Assembly: GCA_014240055.1 (NCBI GenBank)
Contig: JAAZXP010000035.1
Coordinates: forward strand, 1-12,047
DNA from: Methanobacteriota archaeon
GTDB taxonomy: Archaea; Thermoplasmatota; Poseidoniia; MGIII; CG-Epi1
Reading direction: 5' to 3'
Length of the DNA stretch: 12,047 nt
The translations under genes and the position numbers were made by a program. Below the pieces are notes generated by a model. The model was not told the DNA's origin. It ran no database searches and saw only the letters and a program-made list of their open reading frames with translations. Positions 6,025-12,047 of the stretch are shown one piece after another. Each line of letters opens with the position of its first letter. The stretch's first letter is position 1.

Positions 6025-7182
6025 TTATGCTAACAAAGAATCATACTCTTTTTCCAATATATCAATTATATTTTCCCATGAGAAATTTGAGGAAAACTTG
6101 CGACCAAAATCACCCATTTCTTTAGACATTTTACTATCTTCTAATATTGAAAATATTGCTTTAGACAATTCATTAGAATTATCGTACTCAACTATCAATC
6201 CATTGTTATTTTCAGACATAGCTTCGGGAATACCACCTACTCGGGTACCAATGACTGGAGTATTGGCAGCAGCAGCCTCCAATAACACAATTCCAAATGC
6301 CTCATATTCTGATGGTAAAACTAATACCTCAGCCGCAGCAAGAGCTGAACGATATACATTATCATCTACGTGTCCTAAACGATGCATTTTTACATTTTGA
6401 GACAAAGACAAAGCATCCAACTCTTTTCCCAATCCCATGTCCGCACCCATAATGACCAAATCAAACTCATCAGAGTCCCCAATTGATATTGCTTCAATCA
6501 AATTAGTTAAACCTTTATTCGTAGCTAATCTACCTGCAAAAATAACAAATCTATCAGATATCTGAGGGAATTTATCTCTAAAAACTTTCTTCGACGGTAT
6601 TTCCTTCCAATCATCCCAATATATTCCATTGTATATTATTTTGATATTATCATCGTTGAGCCCTATCTCTTTGACTAATACTTCTTTTTCATGATTGCTA
6701 ACGCAAGTAATCAAGTCTGCAGCTTCCATAGTGGATCTTCCAATCTTGGAATCGTAAAAATCTCGCAGTGTCCTTCTCTTAGCACCGCCCCACATTGACC
6801 ACGAAGGGTGAAAATGTGGAGTTATTACCCAAGGTGTGGACTGCAATTTCTCTCTAATCCAACCTGCATGATTCTGAAAATAACCGTATGAATGTGTATG
6901 GATAATGTCTGCTTTTTTAGAAAGAAAGGATTTGATCATGCCTGGAGCTAATACATAGTGAGCTTCCCCGGAGATTGTGAACGCACTGTGCCTTGAAACT
7001 GGAATTCCAGATACCTCTGAAGGCATTTCTTTCTTAACAAAAGGAGTTTCTGTGTAAAGATCTGTAGTTATGACCTCAACATTGTGCCCTTTCCCTGCCA
7101 AACCTTCTGAATATGCTTTAACCACGGTTTCAGCGCCACCTGGAGCTGGAGGATATCTCACACAACCCTGAAGTATATTCAT
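6025..7182 (-). CDS. Glycosyltransferase family 4 (GT-B fold)
   Basis: From the ATG at 7182 the protein has 385 residues, normal for this family. The N-terminal Rossmann domain starts MNILQGCVRYPPAPGGAE, the usual acceptor-side opening with the Gly-Gly-Ala-Glu turn (15-18). HTHSYG follows at 95-100. The C-terminal donor-binding domain has AGRLATNKG with R218 and K223, which contact the nucleotide-sugar phosphates. It also has the E-x7-E motif EAFGIVLLE (E294, E302), then GTRVGGIPE. GT4 enzymes are retaining, cytoplasmic or membrane-peripheral, and transfer sugars from nucleotide donors; the sugar and acceptor cannot be read here. An in-frame ATG at 7194 would add MSNI. I prefer 7182 because it lies about 25 bases from the TATA-like element at 7204-7211 and because homologues commonly open with MKILQ-like sequence. 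The gene is divergent from tatC and a membrane glycosyltransferase, so a role in surface glycan assembly is likely. Confidence 0.92.
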   Translation of the reverse strand: MNILQGCVRYPPAPGGAETVVKAYSEGLAGKGHNVEVITTDLYTETPFVKKEMPSEVSGIPVSRHSAFTISGEAHYVLAPGMIKSFLSKKADIIHTHSYGYFQNHAGWIREKLQSTPWVITPHFHPSWSMWGGAKRRTLRDFYDSKIGRSTMEAADLITCVSNHEKEVLVKEIGLNDDNIKIIYNGIYWDDWKEIPSKKVFRDKFPQISDRFVIFAGRLATNKGLTNLIEAISIGDSDEFDLVIMGADMGLGKELDALSLSQNVKMHRLGHVDDNVYRSALAAAEVLVLPSEYEAFGIVLLEAAAANTPVIGTRVGGIPEAMSENNNGLIVEYDNSNELSKAIFSILEDSKMSKEMGDFGRKFSSNFSWENIIDILEKEYDSLLA

Positions 7183-7203
7183 TATATTAGACATACAAGG
7201 TGC

Positions 7204-7211
7204 CTTTTAAG
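7204..7211. promoter_or_regulatory. TATA-like element shared by divergent GT4 and tatC genes
   Basis: CTTTTAAG reads as a TATA-like box on both strands (CTTAAAAG in reverse). Its centre at 7207.5 is 24.5 bases from the TTG start of tatC at 7232 and 25.5 bases from the ATG of GT4 at 7182. Flanks are GC-rich and contain no other AT-rich site, so this single element must probably serve both genes. Confidence 0.5.
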
Positions 7212-7231
7212 CCCCCGACCTTGCCCCGTTA

Positions 7232-7936
7232 TTGTCAGAAACACAAGACATTAGCAGCCCTCTATCGAGCCACCTCGAAGAACTCAGATTGCATCTTATG
7301 CAACCTTTCATATCAACTATTATTATTATCCTACTGGCACTACCGTTTTCAAGCTTAATAATTGATTACTTACTGAATGTAACTAATCTTGAAATTACAA
7401 ACCTGACTACTTACACTCCTACCGAATTTCTTAGATTGAAATTGTACTTGAGCCTAATCGTCAGTATTGTTATTTCATATCCTTTGTGGATAATAGGAAT
7501 TTATAATTTCTCGAGCCCTGCATTGACCGATAAAGAAAAAAAAACATTCCAAATTAGTTCCTCAGTAGGATTTACCCTTTTTATTCTCGGAAGTATGTTA
7601 GGACTTTACTATCTTACTCCTTTTATTTTTGAAATACTACTAAATAATGACAATATTACTGTTGCAAAATTATCAATTTATAGTACTATTAAATTATTAA
7701 TTTCAATATCTTTATTTTCTGGGATTTTACTAAGTTTACCATTGGCAACTATGTTTTTGATAGAACATAGCGATAGTAAAATACAACTTAGAAAATATTT
7801 ATATATTTTGATATTAGCCCTTATTGTTCTAGGGACACCTGAACCATCAATGATAATTAATCTAATTTTTCTAATATTCTTTGGTCTCATTATGGAATTA
7901 ACTATGTTTTTTTCAGGAGGTATAAATGCGAATTAA
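7232..7936 (+). CDS. tatC: Sec-independent (Tat) protein translocase subunit TatC
   Basis: This 234-residue, six-helix protein is colinear with bacterial TatC. HLEELR at 14-19 is the signature that helps bind twin-arginine signals. TPTEFL at 62-67, then FSSPALTDKEKK at 93-104 (bacterial F-x-x-PAL-x-x-x-E), and GTPEP at 201-205 followed by the last helix pair complete the match. TatC recognises Tat signal peptides and, with TatA, exports folded proteins across the membrane. The start codon is TTG: no ATG lies upstream of HLEELR, the frame has a stop at 7208-7210, and a TATA-like box lies about 25 bases before. The acidic residue found in many TatC proteins in the F-E-V-P helix (E. coli E170) is replaced here, by Ser168 in LLSLP, a modest divergence. 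No tatA is visible nearby. First gene of a three-gene operon. Confidence 0.92.
   Translation: MSETQDISSPLSSHLEELRLHLMQPFISTIIIILLALPFSSLIIDYLLNVTNLEITNLTTYTPTEFLRLKLYLSLIVSIVISYPLWIIGIYNFSSPALTDKEKKTFQISSSVGFTLFILGSMLGLYYLTPFIFEILLNNDNITVAKLSIYSTIKLLISISLFSGILLSLPLATMFLIEHSDSKIQLRKYLYILILALIVLGTPEPSMIINLIFLIFFGLIMELTMFFSGGINAN
7915..7920 (+). promoter_or_regulatory. Strong Shine-Dalgarno site for the GT-C gene
   Basis: AGGAGG lies inside the end of tatC, with a 5-base spacer before the ATG at 7926. It is the only strong ribosome binding site in the window. It marks an internal operon start, unlike the leaderless first genes. Confidence 0.8.
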
Positions 7937-9641
7937 AGAATACCAAAAATATATCCTTTACTCAGTTATATCTCTAGCTACTTTACTCCGCATATTTCAT
8001 AACTATAATTGGAAAATTTGGGGAAGTGATTCTGGAGAATATCTGTATCTTACTAGACACTTAGTTCAGAATGGAACCATGTTGAGTGAAAATTATATTG
8101 GATGGGGAAGGGCATATCCCGACTTTCAAGGGATGCAAATTCTAGTAGGTTCCATATCTTTACTGACAACTATAGAATATCATTATGTACTAATGTGGCT
8201 AATTCCACTAGTTTCATCACTTGCAATCCCAATGTTATTCATTATAGGAAAAGAAATAACCGGATTTGTACCTGCTTTATTTGGATCTGCATTTTATGGA
8301 GTAACATTTGGAGTTGTGTATGCAAATTCACACCCTATGCCTGGTGGATTAGCTGAAACTTTGGGTTTTGTTGTATTATTAAATTGGATAATGATATTGA
8401 AAAATAAAAATATTTGGGTAGTAAATCCCCTGAAAAGAAACGCCTGGGCCAACATGATGAAATTCTCATTTTTTGCCCTACTAATTACGCACCATTTCTC
8501 ATTACTTTTGGTAATGGGCGCCATGTTAGGAATATTAATTGTGGAAATTGCTGCAGGTAATAAGAAAATTGCCAAGGAGGGAATTATGACAGTAGGCTTA
8601 ATGTCATTAGCAATTTCAGTGTATTGGCTGATTTACGCTAAATCATTCAGAAAGATGTTGGACAATAGTGCCTTTGATTTCTTACCTGAAAACATCCCGA
8701 CAACTATTGTCTTAACACTTATCCCAATTTTTTCGCTATTAGTTTTATGGTTTTTCAGAGAAAAACTTTTCTTGCCAGTATGGACTGAAAACATTAATCA
8801 CCAAAATTATCTTAAGAGAACAGGTGGGGCATTTGTTGGTGTATTTGCTGTAATTCTTCTTGTTCTCTGGAAAGGCGTTCCTGGGACCGATATACCTGTT
8901 GACCTAGAAGCTACGCCTTATTTGGCCGTTAATTTAGCCATTATGTCATTAGCTTGTGTTCCTAGTTTTGTAATTTCTAAAAAGAATGGATGGCTACTAT
9001 GGGGTTGGTTACTACCTATACTTAGCTTGGCAGCAATTGGAGCGGTAACTGGATCTCATCTACTAATTGCTTACAGGCATGCACCATACTTGATGGCGCC
9101 TGTGGCACTTATGATTGGAATAAGCTTCCAATATTTTTTAATTGGCTTTGAACAAGAAAAAAGAAAATATATCACAACTTTATTTACGATTTTACTACTT
9201 GGATGTGCTTGGGGTGCATACCCACCTCCTGCAGTTATGGGAGGTTTTCAGGAAGGTACTAGCCAAGAAGAAATCGATGCAGTATTATGGATTAATTTAT
9301 TAGAAAAAGATAGTCTAGTAGTTAGTGATCACCGCCTAAGCAGTTTAACATTTGGACTCACTGAAACGAATGCCAGCTGGGAAAATGGAGTAGATGTTAT
9401 TACCGGAGACATTGAACAAGCTATCGAAGCTGGAGAGACTCTATCAACTCCACAAGCAGGAGTGAAAACAGTTTCATATATTGTTCTTTCTGAAGAAATG
9501 CAAAAAGGTGTTGCATTATTACAGTGGGATCCTGCTGAAGAATTAACCGGAGAGGCTAAAACAAAATTTACAGACAATGACCAATTTCCAGTCTGGTTCG
9601 ATAATGGGGATACTACTATAATGAGAATGAACCCTTACTAA
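7926..9641 (+). CDS. GT-C-type polytopic membrane glycosyltransferase (STT3/ArnT-like fold)
   Basis: This 571-residue protein has about ten membrane helices in the first 430 residues. It ends in an extracytoplasmic domain (about 440-571) finishing VWFDNG ... MNPY. After the first helix comes GSDSGEYLYLTRHL (33-46); its D35-x-x-E38 cluster sits where GT-C enzymes carry their first-loop acidic motif. The second part of that loop has YPDFQGMQIL (64-73). THHFSLLL (188-195) and YRHAPYLMAP (383-392) are other conserved-looking sites. GT-C enzymes move sugars or oligosaccharides from polyprenyl-phosphate carriers to acceptors outside the membrane. The STT3 hallmark WWDYG is absent, so oligosaccharyltransferase activity is not supported. 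Exact substrate is unknown. The gene overlaps tatC by 11 bases and is translated from a strong Shine-Dalgarno site. Together with the GT4 gene it suggests surface glycan or glycolipid synthesis. Confidence 0.8.
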   Translation: MRIKEYQKYILYSVISLATLLRIFHNYNWKIWGSDSGEYLYLTRHLVQNGTMLSENYIGWGRAYPDFQGMQILVGSISLLTTIEYHYVLMWLIPLVSSLAIPMLFIIGKEITGFVPALFGSAFYGVTFGVVYANSHPMPGGLAETLGFVVLLNWIMILKNKNIWVVNPLKRNAWANMMKFSFFALLITHHFSLLLVMGAMLGILIVEIAAGNKKIAKEGIMTVGLMSLAISVYWLIYAKSFRKMLDNSAFDFLPENIPTTIVLTLIPIFSLLVLWFFREKLFLPVWTENINHQNYLKRTGGAFVGVFAVILLVLWKGVPGTDIPVDLEATPYLAVNLAIMSLACVPSFVISKKNGWLLWGWLLPILSLAAIGAVTGSHLLIAYRHAPYLMAPVALMIGISFQYFLIGFEQEKRKYITTLFTILLLGCAWGAYPPPAVMGGFQEGTSQEEIDAVLWINLLEKDSLVVSDHRLSSLTFGLTETNASWENGVDVITGDIEQAIEAGETLSTPQAGVKTVSYIVLSEEMQKGVALLQWDPAEELTGEAKTKFTDNDQFPVWFDNGDTTIMRMNPY

Positions 9642-9643
9642 TT

Positions 9644-10834
9644 ATGCATCCTGAAGAAGCTAAGAAAGAAGCTAAAGAAATTTCTGATTGGATTATTGAA
9701 CTACGCCGTGAATTACACAGACATCCTGAACTAATGTATGAAGAAGTAAAAACTAGTGCACTCGTTAGAAGAGAATTGGATAATTTGGGCATTCCTTACA
9801 AATCCCCAATCGCAAAGACTGGAGTATTGGCTTCGATTGGAAATGGAAACGGGCCTTGTGTCGCTCTACGTGCAGACATGGATGCTTTGCCTATACATGA
9901 AGAGACTGATGTGGAGTTTAAGAGTGAAATTGATGGAAAAATGCATGCCTGTGGACATGACTGCCATACTGCAATGTTGTTAGGAGCTGCAAAAATTCTT
10001 AAAAGCAAGGAATCTGAAATTAACGGAACTGTAAAATTATTCTTCCAACCTGCTGAAGAAGGAGGGGCCGGAGGCAAACTAATGAGAGATGAAGGTGCAT
10101 TAGAAAATCCCAAAGTTGAACGCATATTTGGATTACATGTGTGGCCTCAAATGCCGACCGGGCAAATTGGTTCAAAGAAAGGTACATTTTTGGCAGCTAC
10201 CTCTTTTTTAGATCTAACGATAAAAGGTGTAGGAGGGCACGCAGCAGTACCTCATTTAACAAGAGATCCGGTACTAACATCTGCCCAAATTATAACAAAT
10301 CTTCAATCGGTAATATCTCGTGAACTAGACCCTTTAGATTCAGGAGTTGTGAGTATAAGTGCAATACATGGAGGTATGGCTGCTAATGTTATCCCTTCTG
10401 AAGTAAAAATATTAGGAACTTTAAGATCATTGACAATGGATGGGTTGAAAGGTTTACAACGAAGAGTGAAAGAAATAGCTGAAAAAATTGCCGAAGCACA
10501 TGAATGCGAAGCAATTGTGGAATACCCTGGTAATGATTATCCACCAACTGTAAATGACGGTGATATGTGGAATTTTGCGAAGAATATAGGTAAAGATATG
10601 TTAGGTGAAGAAAATGTCAATGAACTCGATGCTGTAATGGGTGGAGAGGATTTTGCATATTATACAGAACAAGTAAAGGGATGCTTTGTAGTACTAGGTG
10701 TTCAAAATAAAGAAATAGATGCGATATACAGTGTTCACCATCCAATGTTCAAAGCAGATGAACAAGCACTCCACATTGGAACTGCATTACATACTACCTT
10801 TGCATTAAATAGTTTAGAAGAACTTAAAAATTAA
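9644..10834 (+). CDS. M20-family amidohydrolase (aminoacylase/hippurate hydrolase-like)
   Basis: At 396 residues this has the normal length for the family of zinc amidohydrolases that cut N-acyl or N-aryl amino acids. RRELHRHPEL lies at 21-30. ALRADMDALPIHEE (74-87) is the catalytic-Asp loop. HACGHDCHTAMLLGAA carries metal ligands C103 and H105. FFQPAEEGGAGG holds catalytic and ligand Glu138-139, and GLHVWP has H165. The dimerisation-domain motif GGHAAVPH (197-204), MGGEDFAYY, and a final metal-binding HHPMF (365-369) complete the set, so all expected active-site residues are present. It is likely cytoplasmic because no signal peptide is visible. Its ATG lies 2 bases after the GT-C stop with no Shine-Dalgarno site, so translation is probably coupled. 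The exact substrate (acyl amino acid, peptide-derived or hippurate-like) cannot be told from sequence. It appears to be a metabolic passenger in this export/glycan operon. Confidence 0.94.
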   Translation: MHPEEAKKEAKEISDWIIELRRELHRHPELMYEEVKTSALVRRELDNLGIPYKSPIAKTGVLASIGNGNGPCVALRADMDALPIHEETDVEFKSEIDGKMHACGHDCHTAMLLGAAKILKSKESEINGTVKLFFQPAEEGGAGGKLMRDEGALENPKVERIFGLHVWPQMPTGQIGSKKGTFLAATSFLDLTIKGVGGHAAVPHLTRDPVLTSAQIITNLQSVISRELDPLDSGVVSISAIHGGMAANVIPSEVKILGTLRSLTMDGLKGLQRRVKEIAEKIAEAHECEAIVEYPGNDYPPTVNDGDMWNFAKNIGKDMLGEENVNELDAVMGGEDFAYYTEQVKGCFVVLGVQNKEIDAIYSVHHPMFKADEQALHIGTALHTTFALNSLEELKN

Positions 10835-12047
10835 CTATTCAACCGTAACTGACTTAGCCAAATTACGTGGTTTATCTATCTCAGTACCGAGCTCATGTGC
10901 TACATAATAAGACAATAATTGCATGAAAACAGCAATTGGGAATGGAGATAGAACCGGATCTATCTCTGGTATTTCAAAACAGAAATCAGATACTTTCTTA
11001 GCTAGTTCATCACCCTTTTGAGCAACTGTAATTACTGGAGTTTTACGTGCTGACATCTCTTCGATATTAGAGATTAATTTTGAATATGTGTGATCCTGAA
11101 CTGCAATGGCTACTACTGGAGTTTCCTCACTAAGTAAAGCTAATGGACCGTGCTTTAATTCACCTGCAGGATAACCTTCCGCATGAATATATGATATTTC
11201 TTTAAGCTTCAAAGCACCCTCTAAAGCTAAAGGATAGTTAATGTTGCGGCCAACAAAAAAGACAGATTTAGAATTTACAAATTGAGATGCCAATTCCTTT
11301 ATAGATTCTGAATTATTCAACACCTGAGTAATTTTACTAGGTATTTTTCTAATTTCAGATTCCCATAATTTCAATTGTGGGTAATCAATTGAACCTGAAT
11401 TAAATCCTAAATGTACTCCTAGAGCGTATAATGCCTGCATTTGCGTCAAAAAAGTTTTTGTAGCTGCAACACCTATCTCTTGACCAGACTTAGTTAGAAT
11501 GACACCATCAACTTCTCTAGTTATTCTGCTTCCTGGAACATTACAAATTGCAATAGTGTGACAACCTTGTTGTCTTGCCGCTCTAGCTGCTGCTAAGGTA
11601 TCTGCAGTCTCTCCACTTTGGCTAATCAAAACCACCAATGGTCTCGAAGATAACAAACCACCAACACCCTGAACTGGAGCTGCATATCTAAATTCTGAAG
11701 AATAACTAACTGAAACTGGTATTGCAGTCAGCTGCTCGATAACGTATTTTCCGACTAAACCGGCATGATAAGAAGTCCCGCAAGCCACTACAGACACACT
11801 ACCAATCTTCCAATTAAGACCTAATTTTTCAAGAGGTGAATCTGTTAATAATTCAGTTAAAGAATCCTGTAAAGCTTTTGGCTGTTCAAAAATCTCTTTT
11901 AACATAAAATGTTCAAATCCCCCTTTTTCAGAGACTTCAGTATATTTTTCTACTTTCTCTATCTCATAATCAATCGCATTCAATTTATCATCAAAATCAT
12001 ATTTTTTATACGTTCCAGTTTGTAAAAAGTCATTAATTTGCTCAAAA
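10835..12047 (-). CDS. glmS: Glucosamine-fructose-6-phosphate aminotransferase, C-terminal part (cut by window edge)
   Basis: GlmS makes glucosamine-6-phosphate from fructose-6-phosphate and glutamine, the first step to UDP-GlcNAc. The visible 403 codons hold the end of the glutaminase region and both SIS isomerase domains. FEHFMLKEIFEQP marks the domain junction. SIS1 has VACGTSYHAG, SQSGETADTLAA and SGQEIGVAATKTF. SIS2 has GRNINYPLALEGALKLKEIS, then AEGYPAGELKHGPLALL. The C-terminus is KPRNLAKSVTVE, with the conserved DKPRNLAKSVTVE-type end that closes the active site. The frame stays open to the right edge, so the N-terminal amidotransferase domain (about 190 residues with catalytic Cys) lies outside the window. 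A TTG at 11983 is an internal Leu codon, not a start. Its stop codon abuts that of the M20 gene. It supplies amino sugar precursors to glycosyltransferases such as those nearby. Confidence 0.96.
   Translation of the reverse strand, partial: FEQINDFLQTGTYKKYDFDDKLNAIDYEIEKVEKYTEVSEKGGFEHFMLKEIFEQPKALQDSLTELLTDSPLEKLGLNWKIGSVSVVACGTSYHAGLVGKYVIEQLTAIPVSVSYSSEFRYAAPVQGVGGLLSSRPLVVLISQSGETADTLAAARAARQQGCHTIAICNVPGSRITREVDGVILTKSGQEIGVAATKTFLTQMQALYALGVHLGFNSGSIDYPQLKLWESEIRKIPSKITQVLNNSESIKELASQFVNSKSVFFVGRNINYPLALEGALKLKEISYIHAEGYPAGELKHGPLALLSEETPVVAIAVQDHTYSKLISNIEEMSARKTPVITVAQKGDELAKKVSDFCFEIPEIDPVLSPFPIAVFMQLLSYYVAHELGTEIDKPRNLAKSVTVE

Noticed and set aside
7926..9641. Oligosaccharyltransferase STT3 (AglB)
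   Set aside because: The WWDYG motif and the usual larger C-terminal domain are missing, so only the general GT-C fold is claimed.
9796..10125. Minus-strand open frame of 109 residues
   Set aside because: It is antisense to the highly conserved catalytic part of the M20 gene and has no promoter or recognisable domain.
10835..11983. glmS as a complete gene starting at 11983
   Set aside because: The codon there is TTG inside a frame that stays open to the window edge, and a start there would lose the whole glutaminase domain.

Overview
The window looks like a low-GC archaeal chromosome, most likely a planktonic euryarchaeon of the Poseidoniales / Marine Group II-III type. This is inferred from several cues and not proven. 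The window holds a signal-peptide regulator ending in tandem winged-HTH domains after a juxtamembrane 'PLYSRL ... DDPTRQ' stretch typical of Thermoplasmata-like archaea. TATA-like boxes sit about 23-28 bases upstream of almost every first gene, as expected for leaderless archaeal transcripts. There are also TatC, PrsW-type and GT-C membrane proteins and a tRNA-Lys with an encoded CCA. Gene density is high; no gap without a gene exceeds 165 bases.

Left part (1-4267). A lipoprotein truncated by the window edge and a four-helix membrane protein with an acidic 7-residue repeat tail both lie on the minus strand. A divergent intergenic region with a perfect palindrome separates them from an 878-residue regulator on the plus strand. 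That protein has a signal peptide, a large Ig-like extracellular part, one membrane helix and two cytoplasmic winged-HTH domains, so it looks like a one-component sensor tethered to the membrane.

Middle (4269-7182, all minus strand): tRNA-Lys(CTT), a PrsW-family intramembrane protease, a small protein with an RHH-like N-terminus and a winged-helix-like C-terminus, and a GT4 glycosyltransferase. The GT4 gene is divergent from the next block, and one TATA-like element appears to serve both directions.

Right part (7232-12047). A tight plus-strand operon encodes TatC, a GT-C-like polytopic membrane glycosyltransferase (11-base overlap, strong Shine-Dalgarno site) and an M20 amidohydrolase (2-base gap). 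It converges stop-to-stop, with no base between, on the isomerase half of glmS, whose glutaminase half lies beyond the window. GlmS (amino-sugar supply), GT4 and GT-C point to surface glycan or glycoprotein synthesis, with TatC handling export of folded proteins.

The most interesting hypothesis is that the tethered winged-HTH sensor and the neighbouring PrsW-type intramembrane protease form a proteolytic membrane-to-DNA signalling pair. This rests on proximity and topology only.
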